Origin: Corallococcus caeni
GTDB lineage: Bacteria > Myxococcota > Myxococcia > Myxococcales > Myxococcaceae
Length of the DNA: 64,000 nt
NCBI RefSeq assembly: GCF_036245865.1
Contig: NZ_BTTW01000002.1
Span: 434,001 to 498,000, forward strand
Direction of reading: 5' to 3'
In this document: positions 37,964 to 48,630 of the stretch, piece after piece
Layout: each line of letters begins with the position of its first letter
Numbering within the stretch: the first letter of the stretch is position 1
Program-made: the position numbers and the translations under genes
The notes under the pieces: generated by a model
The model's input: only the letters and a program-made list of their open reading frames with translations
Told to the model about the DNA's origin: nothing
Database searches by the model: none

Positions 37964-38935
37964 ATGCGACCGAACGTGTCTTCCAGCAGAAAGGGTCTGC
38001 CCCTGCTCTCCGAAGGTCTCCCCCGCGCCCAGCGGGGGTTGCGGCGGGTGGCGGTGGGGTTGGACTTCTCCCTGCAATCCGAGTTCGCGCTGGCCCGCGC
38101 GCTGCGGCTCCCGCTGGCGCATGGCGCGGCCTTCAGCGTGCTGCACGTCAGCCCCCCGCTGGACGGCCACCAGGGGCCGGACGGGACGGTGGCCTGCGAG
38201 CGGTGCTTGCGCAGGTCGGTGACGTCCGCGGCGAAGCGGCTGCGGCAGCGGCCGGACGTGGACGTGCGCGAGGAGCTGCGCACCGGTGACGCGCCGCACG
38301 TGGTGGCGGAGCTGGCGAAGGACCAGGGCGTGGAGGTGCTGGTGGTGGGCCGGCCCCACCCGGCCTTTCCGCTGAAGCCGCTGCCGGACAACTCCCTGGT
38401 GCTGCGGCTGGTGCGGGAGGTGGACGCGTCCGTGCTGGTGGTGATGCCGCACCCGGGCCGCGTCTACCACCGGCCCCTCGTCGCGGTGAACTTCTCGCGC
38501 GAGTCCCGGCGAGCGCTGGAGTTGACCATGCGCCTGTGCCCGGCCTCGACGCCCATCGAGGTGCTGCACGTGGTGGACCTGCGCGCGGAGGAGGAGGCCC
38601 TGCGCCACCAGGACGGCCACCTGACGCAGGAGTTCCAGCTGCGGCAGGAGCGCGAGGACGCGGCGCGCAGGGCGCTCGGGCGCTTCCTGGCGCCGTACCG
38701 CGAGACGGGCCGCGTGATGGAGAGCCGCCTGCGCTTCGGGGACCCGCGCGAGTGCATCCTCGCGGAGGCCTTCGAGCGGGAGTCGGACCTGCTGACGCTG
38801 GGCATGTCCTCCGCGAACCCGCCGTCCGAGCTGGCCGAAGGCGTGCTGCGGCGCTCGCACTGCGACGTGCTCATCTCCCGGCACGCCGCCCCGCCCGCCG
38901 CCCTGCCGGACGGGGGGAACATCCCGGCTTCCTGA
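37964..38935 (+). CDS. Tandem universal stress protein
   Basis: A 323-residue protein with two UspA-like domains. The first (about 28-165) starts RVAVGLDFSLQSEFALARAL; the second (about 170-310) starts PLVAVNFSRESRRALELTMR and ends in HCDVLISRH. The ATP-binding G-x2-G-x9-G-S/T loop is not well conserved, so nucleotide binding is uncertain. Tandem Usp proteins often act in stress survival. Strong purine-rich ribosome-binding site. The ABC transporter gene starts 37 bp downstream. Confidence 0.82.
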   Translation: MRPNVSSSRKGLPLLSEGLPRAQRGLRRVAVGLDFSLQSEFALARALRLPLAHGAAFSVLHVSPPLDGHQGPDGTVACERCLRRSVTSAAKRLRQRPDVDVREELRTGDAPHVVAELAKDQGVEVLVVGRPHPAFPLKPLPDNSLVLRLVREVDASVLVVMPHPGRVYHRPLVAVNFSRESRRALELTMRLCPASTPIEVLHVVDLRAEEEALRHQDGHLTQEFQLRQEREDAARRALGRFLAPYRETGRVMESRLRFGDPRECILAEAFERESDLLTLGMSSANPPSELAEGVLRRSHCDVLISRHAAPPAALPDGGNIPAS

Positions 38936-38972
38936 AAGCAGGGAAGTCCAGCGCGGCGGCCAGCGTGGCGTT

Positions 38973-40838
38973 ATGAGGGGCGGCACCTTGCCACCTCCCA
39001 CGCCGTCGACACCGCCTTCGCTCCGTGCCCGCCTGAAGAACGCGGGCGTCCTCTTCAAGCAGCTGCCGGGCACCTTCCGCCTCTTCTGGCGGGCGAGCCC
39101 CCGGGGCGCGGTGGTGCTGGGCGCGCTCACGCTGGTGGCGGCGGTGCTGCCGGCGGGCATCGCGTGGGTGGGCAAGCTCATCGTGGACACGGTGGTGGCC
39201 GCGGCGAAGGGCGACGCGGCGGCGCACTCGCGCGTGCTGGGGCTCGTGGCCACGGAGTTCGCGCTGATGATCGCCTCCGCGGTGGTGGACCGGGGGCTCA
39301 CGCTCACGAAGGACCTGTTGCGCGCGCACCTGGGCAACCTGCTCAACGAGCGCATCCTCCAGAAGGCGCTGGACCTGGAGCTGCGGCACTTCGAGGACTC
39401 GGACACCTACGACAAGATGCAGAACGCGCGGCGCGAGGCGAACGCGCGCCCGCTGTCGCTGGTGATGCAGGCGTTCAGCATCGTGCGCAACGTCATCACC
39501 CTGTCCACCTACGCGGTGCTGCTCGTGGCGCTGTCTCCGTGGAGCGTGGCGGTGCTGCTGCTCGCGTCCATCCCCGCGTTCATCGCGGAGGCGCGCCTGG
39601 CGGCGGAGGGCTTCCGGCTGTACTCGTGGAGAGCGCCGGAGGGCCGCAAGCTCAACTACCTGGAGTGGATCCTCACGCGCGACAGCACCGTGAAGGAGGT
39701 GAAGCTCTTCGGGTTGGGGCCGCTGGTGCTGGGGCGCTACCGCACGCTGTTCCAGAAGTTCTTCGCGGAGGACCGGGCGCTCGCGCGCAAGCGCATGGTG
39801 TGGGGCCTGGGGCTGGGCCTGCTGTCGCTGGCGGCCTTCTACGGCTGCTACCTCTTCGTCGCGAGCAAGGCCGCGTCCGGCGGCATCTCCGTGGGCGACA
39901 TGGTGCTGTACCTGGCGGTGTTCCGGCAGGGGCAGGCCGCGTTCCAGGGCATCCTCACCAGCGTGGGCTCCATGTACGAGGACGCGCTCTTCATGAGCAA
40001 CCTCTTCGCCTACCTGGACATCCCCACGGTGGCGAGCGCGCCCCGGGCCCTGCCCGCCGTCTCGCCGCCGCGCGGACGCACCAACGCCATCGAGCTGCGC
40101 GACGTGTCCTTCCGCTACGCGGGCAAGGACGCGTGGGCGCTGCGCAACGTGTCGCTCACGCTCAAGCCCGGCCAGAAGCTGGCGCTGGTGGGGGAGAACG
40201 GCGCGGGGAAGAGCACGCTGGTGAAGCTGCTCTTGCGCATGTACGAGCCCACGGAGGGCGCCATCCTCTACGGCGGCGTGGACACGGCGCGGATGGACGC
40301 GGACGACCTGCGCGGCCGCTTCGGGGCGGTGTTCCAGGACTTCGTGCGCTACCAGTTCAGCGTGGCGGAGAACATCGGCCTGGGCCACGTGCCCGCGCTG
40401 GAGGACCGGCCCGCCATTGAACGGGCGGCGGAGCAGGGCGGGGCCAACACCGTCATCGCGACGCTGCCGTCGCAGTACGACACGATGCTGGGCGGCTGGT
40501 TCGAGAAGGGCCAGGAGCTGTCCAGCGGCCAGTGGCAGAAGCTGGCCGTGTCCCGCGCCTTCATGCGCGACGACGCGGAGGTGCTCATCCTGGACGAGCC
40601 CACCGCCAGCATCGACGCGGAGGCGGAGCACGCCCTCTTCGAGCGCTTCCAGGCGCTGGCCGCGGACCGCATCGCCATCGTGATTTCGCACCGCTTCTCC
40701 ACGGTGCGAATGGCGGATCAGATCGCCGTGCTCCACAACGGGACGGTGCAGGAGCTGGGCAGCCACGACGAGCTGATGGCGCTCGACGGGCGGTACGCGC
40801 ACCTGTTCCGGCTGCAGGCGCGCGGCTACCGGGACTGA
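38973..40838 (+). CDS. ABC exporter half-transporter (fused membrane and ATPase domains)
   Basis: A 621-residue protein with an ABC-membrane domain (about 40-340, six helices) and an ATPase domain (about 365-605). Walker A is LVGENGAGKST, the Q loop VFQDFVRYQFS, the signature ELSSGQWQK, Walker B EVLILDEPTAS and the switch His lies in VISHRFSTV. It should homodimerise in the inner membrane; topology and fusion order indicate export. The substrate is unknown, since the family includes lipid, peptide and drug exporters. It may be co-transcribed with the usp gene. Confidence 0.9.
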   Translation: MRGGTLPPPTPSTPPSLRARLKNAGVLFKQLPGTFRLFWRASPRGAVVLGALTLVAAVLPAGIAWVGKLIVDTVVAAAKGDAAAHSRVLGLVATEFALMIASAVVDRGLTLTKDLLRAHLGNLLNERILQKALDLELRHFEDSDTYDKMQNARREANARPLSLVMQAFSIVRNVITLSTYAVLLVALSPWSVAVLLLASIPAFIAEARLAAEGFRLYSWRAPEGRKLNYLEWILTRDSTVKEVKLFGLGPLVLGRYRTLFQKFFAEDRALARKRMVWGLGLGLLSLAAFYGCYLFVASKAASGGISVGDMVLYLAVFRQGQAAFQGILTSVGSMYEDALFMSNLFAYLDIPTVASAPRALPAVSPPRGRTNAIELRDVSFRYAGKDAWALRNVSLTLKPGQKLALVGENGAGKSTLVKLLLRMYEPTEGAILYGGVDTARMDADDLRGRFGAVFQDFVRYQFSVAENIGLGHVPALEDRPAIERAAEQGGANTVIATLPSQYDTMLGGWFEKGQELSSGQWQKLAVSRAFMRDDAEVLILDEPTASIDAEAEHALFERFQALAADRIAIVISHRFSTVRMADQIAVLHNGTVQELGSHDELMALDGRYAHLFRLQARGYRD

Positions 40839-40842
40839 GGCT

Positions 40843-41202
40843 TCAGGCCTGGGCCTTGGCGCCGCCGGGCAGGTGGTCGCGGATGACGCCCAGGAAGTAC
40901 GGCTTGCCGTAGTACTGGCTCATCTTCCCCAAGAGCTTCCCGTTGCGGAACAGCAGGAAGGTGGGGATGCCGAACAGGCCGAAGCGCGTGGCCAGGGCCT
41001 CGTGCTCGTAGGCGTTGACCTTGACGACGCGCATGGGGGCGCCGTCCAGCTCCTGGAGGAGCTCGGGTTCGGCGGCCGCGTAGATGTCGCAGTTCGGGCA
41101 GCCGGGGCCCCAGAAGTCCACGACCACCAGCTCGTCTCGGGGTTCCATGACGAGCGAGTCGAAGGTCTCGGTCGTCGCCTCGATGCTTACGGGATGCGCC
41201 AT
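40843..41202 (-). CDS. Thioredoxin-family protein with CPNC active site
   Basis: A 119-residue cytoplasmic thioredoxin fold. The redox site is WGPGCPNCD rather than the canonical WCGPC, with the cis-proline loop FGIPTFLLF in place. No signal peptide. The altered dipeptide between the cysteines (Pro-Asn) will change the redox potential, so it may serve a specific partner. AGGGAGG precedes the ATG. It is convergent with the ABC transporter, four bases apart. Confidence 0.88.
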   Translation of the reverse strand: MAHPVSIEATTETFDSLVMEPRDELVVVDFWGPGCPNCDIYAAAEPELLQELDGAPMRVVKVNAYEHEALATRFGLFGIPTFLLFRNGKLLGKMSQYYGKPYFLGVIRDHLPGGAKAQA

Positions 41203-41415
41203 GGCCTCCCTCTTAACGCCCGGGGGACCGGGCTTCCATGCAGGCTGCCAGCCCCGGGGGCAGGCGGACAGGAGGGATGGAGGGGGCGGGCGTGTCAGGT
41301 TGTCCAGATATGTCTACAGGCGTCGGGTGGACGAAACCCGACATGCACGCTGCGCTCGGGGGCCCAGGCACCATAAGGTGCGAGCCCTGGTGGCAGTCGA
41401 TGTCGTGGAGGGGTC

Positions 41416-42720
41416 ATGCACGAGTGGTTGGAGGCACTGCGCAAGTCGGCGAAGGCGACCTCGGAGGGTGTGCAGGCGGAGGAGGTCCGCCGCGCGGAGA
41501 CGGAGTGCGGCGTCCCGTTCCCGGAGGACCTGGCGGACCTGTATCAGGCGCTCAACGGCGGTGAGTTCCAGGGCGAGGTGCGGCTGTACCCGCTGCGTGG
41601 CGGCGAGGGTGCGCCCAGCGTCCTGGAGAAGAGCCGGCTGATGGTGGTGGGCCTGCCTGCCGCGGGCGTGTGGCGCTTCGGGTTGAAGGGGGCGCACCGA
41701 CACCTGTTCGTCGCGCGCAAGTCCGCGATGGAGGAGCAGGGTGACGGTGGCGGGCCGCTGCCCGGCTGGGTGGAGGCGCTGGACGGGGACGATTGGGTCT
41801 TCGGCACCTGGGACGGCGAGAAGAAGGAGATGCGGCTGTACCGCACGCTCAAGGACATGCTCGAGGTGCTGATTCCGCCCGTCGAGGAGGTGGAGAGCTT
41901 CGGGGAGCGGACCTTCGCGCGCGCGATGAACGCCGTGCTCCAGGGCGCGCTGTCCGGCGCCGCGGCCGAGGCGGCGGACGAGGACGAGGAGGCGCCCGCG
42001 GGCCGTGGCCGCGACTACTCGAGCGACCTGGCCGCCCTGGCCCGTGAAGCGGGCGAGGACGAGGAGGCCGAGGTGTCCAGCGAAGAGGAGCTGGAGGCGG
42101 AGATGGCCGAGGACACCGGCGAGGAGGAGGCCCCCGAGCAGGAGGAGCTGTTCGAGGAGCCCGAGTCGAAGCGCCCCACCGCGAAGAAGGCCCGCCGCGA
42201 GAAGACCGCCCCTGTCGCCACGGAAGCGCCGTCCGGGCCCGCCCGGAAGAGCGCCGCGAAGAAGGCCGCGGCCACCGGAGCGGAGGCGCCGAGCGAAGCC
42301 GGCCCCACCGGGACGGGAGCGCGTAAGGCGGCTGGCAAGAAGGCCGCCGCGAAGAAGGCCGCGCCCGTGCGTGGGGCCGCGAAGAAGGCCACGGGCAAGG
42401 CCGCCGCGAAGAAGGCCGCGCCCGTGCGTGGGGCCGCGAAGAAGGCCACGGGCAAGGCTGCCGCGAAGAAGGCCGCCACCGCGAAGAAGGGCGCCACCGC
42501 GAAGAAGTCCGCCCAGAATCGCGGCGCTGCCGCGAAGAAGGGCGCCGCGAAGGGCGCTGCACAGAAGCGTGGCGCTGCCGCGAAGAAGGGCGCTACCGCG
42601 AAGAAGTCCGCCGCGAAGGGTGCCGCACAGAAGCGTGGCGCCGCCGCGAAGAAGGGCGGGGCCGCGAAGAAGACCACGGGCAAGGCCGCCGCGAAGAAGT
42701 CCTCGCGCCGCCGGTCCTGA
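41416..42720 (+). CDS. SMI1/KNR4-domain protein with acidic linker and histone-H1-like tail
   Basis: A 434-residue three-part protein. Residues about 1-160 match the SMI1/KNR4 (SUKH) fold (RRAETECGVPFPEDLADLYQ, then ALNGGEF). Residues about 185-255 are strongly acidic with runs of Glu and Asp. Residues about 255-434 are Lys/Ala-rich with many AAKK and AAAKK repeats, like histone H1 tails, and should bind DNA. I infer a nucleoid-associated or DNA-tethered protein-interaction factor. CarD of M. xanthus has a comparable globular-acidic-basic layout but different domains. The tail is encoded partly by a tandem DNA repeat. Confidence 0.83.
   Translation: MHEWLEALRKSAKATSEGVQAEEVRRAETECGVPFPEDLADLYQALNGGEFQGEVRLYPLRGGEGAPSVLEKSRLMVVGLPAAGVWRFGLKGAHRHLFVARKSAMEEQGDGGGPLPGWVEALDGDDWVFGTWDGEKKEMRLYRTLKDMLEVLIPPVEEVESFGERTFARAMNAVLQGALSGAAAEAADEDEEAPAGRGRDYSSDLAALAREAGEDEEAEVSSEEELEAEMAEDTGEEEAPEQEELFEEPESKRPTAKKARREKTAPVATEAPSGPARKSAAKKAAATGAEAPSEAGPTGTGARKAAGKKAAAKKAAPVRGAAKKATGKAAAKKAAPVRGAAKKATGKAAAKKAATAKKGATAKKSAQNRGAAAKKGAAKGAAQKRGAAAKKGATAKKSAAKGAAQKRGAAAKKGGAAKKTTGKAAAKKSSRRRS
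42340..42453 (+). repeat. 57-bp tandem repeat inside the H1-like tail
   Basis: Two adjacent identical 57-bp units (42340-42396 and 42397-42453) encode KAAAKKAAPVRGAAKKATG twice. A partial third unit starts at 42454. Since the unit is a multiple of three, copy-number change would lengthen or shorten the basic tail without a frameshift. Confidence 0.85.
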
Positions 42721-42733
42721 GCCCTGCGGTGGC

Positions 42734-42800
42734 CAGGTGGGAACCCCACGGGGCTCCCACCTGACGACAAAGGGCGCGTCCCACGCACGGGGACGCGCCC
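42734..42800. terminator. Two strong hairpins between convergent genes (bidirectional terminator)
   Basis: CAGGTGGGA (42734-42742) pairs with TCCCACCTG (42755-42763), and the inner CCCC/GGGG extends it. GGGCGCGTCCC (42772-42782) pairs perfectly with GGGACGCGCCC (42790-42800) around a seven-base loop. They lie between the SMI1/H1-like gene and the convergent acidic-protein gene and could end transcripts from both sides. Confidence 0.7.
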
Positions 42801-42827
42801 TGTCTCTGCATCCGGCTTCGGACCCGG

Positions 42828-43103
42828 CTACCCCTCGGGCAGCAGGTCCGGCGACTGCGCGCGCGGGCCCGGCTCATCGGGCTGCGCGGTCAGCTCGCGC
42901 TCCTCTTCCTCCTCGTCGGCCCGGCCGAAGCGCTGGATCTGATCCGGCAGGATGTCCCGCGCATCCGCCTCTTCTTCCATGGGCGGCGACAGGGCCAGGT
43001 CCTGGTCCGTGATGTTGATCTCGTCCTCTCCGGTGTCCGGGTTCCGGTGGCGCAGCGAGGTGGACTCGCCCACATCCTCGTCTCCGAGCTTGTTGAACCG
43101 CAT
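42828..43103 (-). CDS. Small acidic protein of unknown function
   Basis: A 91-residue hydrophilic protein starting MRFNKLGDEDVGESTSLRHR, rich in Glu and Asp (DEEEEERE near residue 65) and probably disordered. ATG 43103 follows GAGGAG; the frame runs further upstream without support. No known domain. It is convergent with the gene for the lysine-rich SMI1/H1-like protein, which raises the untested possibility of charge-based interaction. Confidence 0.65.
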   Translation of the reverse strand: MRFNKLGDEDVGESTSLRHRNPDTGEDEINITDQDLALSPPMEEEADARDILPDQIQRFGRADEEEEERELTAQPDEPGPRAQSPDLLPEG

Positions 43104-43217
43104 GGGGTCTCCTCGACAGGGACGGTTGAGAAAAGCTTTCCGTGTCCCCTCGAAAATGGGACTCCGGGACGGGAGCGGCAATCGCCGCCGCCCGCCTGCC
43201 TGCCGGGCCCGGCCCCT

Positions 43218-43865
43218 TCAGCGAGGAGCCGTCGGCGGCTGGCCGTCAGGGCTGCCGGGCTTCACCTCCAGCAGCACCATCCCCAGCGCGAGCACCCGGG
43301 AGAGCGTCTCGCGCACGGTGTAGCGCCAGGGGGTCGCCCGTCCCTCGTCCGCCGCCACGCCCCACGCGTCGATGCCCACCGAGTTGGCGATGAAGAGCGC
43401 CCGAGACAGGTGGAAGCGCTGCGTGACGAGCACCGCCCGGTCCGCGCCGAACACCGAGTGGGCCCTCAGGCAGCTGTCGTAGGTGGACAGCCCCGCCTCG
43501 TCGCCCAGCACCGCGTCCTCCGGCACCCCGCGCTCCAGCAGGTAGTTGCGCATGGCCCGCGTCTCGTTGTGGAAGGGCGCGGAGTTGTCCCCGCTCACCA
43601 GCAGCGACTGCACCTTGCCCTGCCGCCACAGCGCGATGGCCGCGTCCAGCCGCTGCGCCAGCACCGGGGACGGCACCGCGCCCGGCGCCAGCCCCGCCCC
43701 GAACACCAGGGCCACCGGGGCCTCCGGGGCCCCCGCCAGCGGCACGATGCGGCCCTGGTAGCGCAGGCGCACGAAGTGGGACAGGCCCAGCAGGACGGCC
43801 ACGGCCAGCCCGAGCAGCCCCAGGCCCCTGCGTACCCACACCCTGGTCGTGCCGCCAGCCTTCAT
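43218..43865 (-). CDS. SanA/YdcF-like DUF218 membrane protein
   Basis: A 215-residue protein with one N-terminal membrane helix (about 13-33) and a DUF218 domain. Hallmarks are VALVFGAGL, QSLLVSGDNS, the acidic EDAVLGDEAGLSTYDSCLRA and LVTQRFHLSRALFIANSVGI. SanA of enteric bacteria affects envelope permeability; the biochemical role of DUF218 is unsettled. ATG 43865 is closest to the helix; ATG 43895, with GGAAGAG upstream, is an alternative. It is divergent from atpG. Confidence 0.83.
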   Translation of the reverse strand: MKAGGTTRVWVRRGLGLLGLAVAVLLGLSHFVRLRYQGRIVPLAGAPEAPVALVFGAGLAPGAVPSPVLAQRLDAAIALWRQGKVQSLLVSGDNSAPFHNETRAMRNYLLERGVPEDAVLGDEAGLSTYDSCLRAHSVFGADRAVLVTQRFHLSRALFIANSVGIDAWGVAADEGRATPWRYTVRETLSRVLALGMVLLEVKPGSPDGQPPTAPR

Positions 43866-44012
43866 GGACCCCGCGAAACAGTCGGAAGGGGCCATTCTCT
43901 TCCGTCGCCCCCAGGGGGCAAAGCGCCATGGGCGGCCCGGAAGCGGGAACTGTTCACGCCCGCCCGGCCCCTGAACGGGCTCCAGGGGGGCCCGGTCCGG
44001 GGCACCCCGCCG

Positions 44013-44041
44013 TTGACCGGCCCCCGCCCCGCCTATATAGG
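44013..44041 (+). promoter_or_regulatory. Predicted housekeeping promoter of atpG
   Basis: TTGACC (44013-44018) and TATAGG (44036-44041) are separated by 17 bp. They match sigma-70-type -35 and -10 elements and lie about 80 bp before the atpG ATG. The -10 runs into AGGGGGCCCGCC (44039-44050), which also occurs at the same place before atpD. Confidence 0.6.
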
Positions 44042-44119
44042 GGGCCCGCCGTCCCTCATGGCCAGCCCGGGCTGTCACGGGGCGCGCGCCGCACGTCGTC
44101 CTAGAGGAGTTTCCGGTCC

Positions 44120-46794
<2,675 letters not shown>

Positions 46795-46802
46795 GGACAC
46801 CC

Positions 46803-47354
46803 ATGCGCCTGACCGTCGCGCTCGCCCTGCTCTTGTGTGTTGCCGCGCCCTCCGCCCTGGCGGAGGAGCGCGCCAGCCGGGCACGGGTGAGCGCGAACGG
46901 GCTCTACAGCGTCCGCACGGTGGACGTGGGCGTGGGGAAGTGCCGGCTGGAGATGCTCAAGGAGAACGGGCCCCTCTGGTCGGCGGACGTGTGCGTGGGG
47001 ACGGTGGACGACCTGTACTTCGCCTCCAATGACGGGGAGAAGGTCTGGGTGCTCTACCCGCTGGTGGAGAAGGGCAAGCCGCCCCCCGGCAAGAAGAAGA
47101 CGAAGGGCAGCGGCCTGGCGTGGGCGCGGGTGATGGTGGCGGCCCAGTTCGACCGCACCGGGCAGAAGCTCCAGGAGCGGCGGCTGACGGAGTTGATGAC
47201 GACGAAGCAGCTGTCGGAAGTGCGGCAGATGGCCCACCACCTCAAGTGGCTGGAGGGCACCCTGGGCATCCCGGGCAAGGGCCCCCGCCTGACGGACGCC
47301 GGGGTGTTGGAGTTCGAGCCGGTGGGCGTGAAGACCCAGCGGCTGACTTTCTGA
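46803..47354 (+). CDS. Exported protein of unknown function inside the atpD-atpC unit
   Basis: A 183-residue protein with a signal peptide (MRLTVALALLLCVAAPSALA, cleavage after residue 20). The mature part has two cysteines (GKCRLEM and ADVCVGT) that could form a disulfide, and a predicted beta-rich fold with a Lys/Pro loop (PPPGKKKTKG). I recognise no family. It starts eight bases after the atpD stop and ends 29 bases before atpC. The position suggests co-expression with ATP synthase, but an exported protein cannot be an F1 subunit. Confidence 0.75.
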   Translation: MRLTVALALLLCVAAPSALAEERASRARVSANGLYSVRTVDVGVGKCRLEMLKENGPLWSADVCVGTVDDLYFASNDGEKVWVLYPLVEKGKPPPGKKKTKGSGLAWARVMVAAQFDRTGQKLQERRLTELMTTKQLSEVRQMAHHLKWLEGTLGIPGKGPRLTDAGVLEFEPVGVKTQRLTF

Positions 47355-47383
47355 TGCGGTAGTGCGGTAGCACGAGGACCTTC

Positions 47384-47788
47384 ATGGCCAAGCTGACTGT
47401 CGAGATCGTCACCCCCGAGAAGCGCATCCTGTCCGTGCAGGCCGACGAGGCCATCGTGCCGGGCGGAGAGGGCCTGTTCGGCGTGCGGCCCGGCCACACG
47501 CCGTTCCTGTCGCTGGTGGAGCCGGGCACGCTCACCCTCATCGAGGCGGGCAAGCAGGACCGCTACTTCGTGGCCGGCGGCTTCGTGGAGGTGAGCAACG
47601 ACAAGGTGCTGGTGCTGGCGGACGCCGCCGAGCACGTCACCGGCATCGACGTCGCGAGCGCCCGCCGCCGCATGGAGGAGGCCCAGGCGCGCCTCAAGGA
47701 CCTGAACAGCGCGGACGCGCGCTACGCGCTGGAGCAGGCCGCGGTGCGCCGTGAGGCCGCGCGCATCGGCGCCGCCGAGTCCCGCTGA
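47384..47788 (+). CDS. atpC: F1 ATP synthase epsilon subunit
   Basis: A 134-residue central-stalk subunit. The N-terminal beta-sandwich (1-85) includes VEIVTPEKRILSVQADEAIV and the conserved GLFGVRPGHTP. The C-terminal helical hairpin (about 90-134, ARRRMEEAQARLKD) is the element that inhibits ATP hydrolysis in other bacteria. GAGGA precedes the ATG. A strong hairpin with a short T-run follows and ends the operon. Confidence 0.95.
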   Translation: MAKLTVEIVTPEKRILSVQADEAIVPGGEGLFGVRPGHTPFLSLVEPGTLTLIEAGKQDRYFVAGGFVEVSNDKVLVLADAAEHVTGIDVASARRRMEEAQARLKDLNSADARYALEQAAVRREAARIGAAESR

Positions 47789-47831
47789 GGTCCCGCCCGC
47801 GCGTCCTGACCGGGCGCGCGTGAAGCACCGG

Positions 47832-47882
47832 AAGGGTGGAGCCGCGAAGCCCCGCGACCTGGGGCAGGCGCTCCACCCTTTT
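47832..47882 (+). terminator. Intrinsic terminator of the atp operon
   Basis: AAGGGTGGAGC (47832-47842) pairs perfectly with GCTCCACCCTT (47870-47880), and a nested GCCCC/GGGGC stem lies inside the loop. The right arm runs into TTTT (47879-47882), 44 bp after the atpC stop. Confidence 0.75.
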
Positions 47883-47922
47883 CGCGTTCCAGGGGCCGGA
47901 CGGCGCATGATGCGGCGCTGTC

Positions 47923-48192
47923 ATGAGCGCTCCTGAATCGCCCGTCCTGGAACTGTTCCACCGCATCGCGGATCCGCCGTCCGCCACCGCGCGCCGCTTC
48001 GTCACGGACCACGCGCTGGAGGACCGCGTGCGCTTCCGCAACCTCACCTACGAAGAGGTGGAGAAGGACTGGCGCGAGCGCGGCGGCCACACGTCCCCCG
48101 CGCTGTGGGACGGCGCGCGGCTGCATCAGGGCGCGGAGGCCGTGGTGGCGCGGCTGCTCGCGGTGGTCAACCTGGGCCGCGACGATTCGTGA
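47923..48192 (+). CDS. Small glutaredoxin/GST-N-like protein lacking the redox cysteine
   Basis: An 89-residue protein. VLELFHRIADPPSATARRFV reads like the first strand and helix of a thioredoxin fold, and HTSPALWDGARLHQGAEAV resembles the proline loop and last helix of GST N-terminal domains (pattern TPALxDG). The usual N-terminal Cys is replaced and no cysteine is present at all. It may be a non-catalytic binding domain; the family assignment is a pattern judgement only. Confidence 0.6.
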   Translation: MSAPESPVLELFHRIADPPSATARRFVTDHALEDRVRFRNLTYEEVEKDWRERGGHTSPALWDGARLHQGAEAVVARLLAVVNLGRDDS

Positions 48193-48630
48193 TCAGCGTG
48201 CATGCGCGCGCGTGGACGAAGTGAAGTCGCGCGCGTCAAGGTGAACACCTGAGCCCGTGGGCAGGGCACGCGCACGGCGCCTTGCGCACCCACGCGCGGC
48301 CACCCGTGCGTCCCTTTCGTTCCATGCGCAGCATTCGAAGTTGGACATGCACGCGTGCTCGCGCGTTTCAACGGGCTCGCCTGCTTGCTGAAACGCAGCG
48401 GGATGCGATAGCTACCGCGCCCCCGGTTGCGCCGTCGTTACGGCGAAGGAGGCGGACAGTGGCGACGCGCGCGGTGCAATCCAGCGGGACCTTTCTTGTC
48501 CAGCGCTCCACCGCATCCGTTCCGTGCACGTCAAGGCCCCATGATCGATCCGCCGTCGCGTCGCGCGCCCTCGCAGCGTTCATCTCGGTGCTCGTCCTTG
48601 GCTGAGGCTCGGGTAATCTCCGCCCCTCCG
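48193..48630. other. 438-bp intergenic region
   Basis: It lies upstream of the ADP-ribosylglycohydrolase-like gene and carries its promoter region. AGGTG-AA-CACCT (48239-48250) followed by GCCC-GTG-GGC is the only clear dyad. No credible coding frame was seen. Confidence 0.4.

Noticed and set aside
41203-41415. Small hairpins (TCGGGT/ACCCGA and CACC/GGTG) before the SMI1/H1-like gene
   Set aside because: Arms of only four to six bases in GC-rich DNA are expected by chance.
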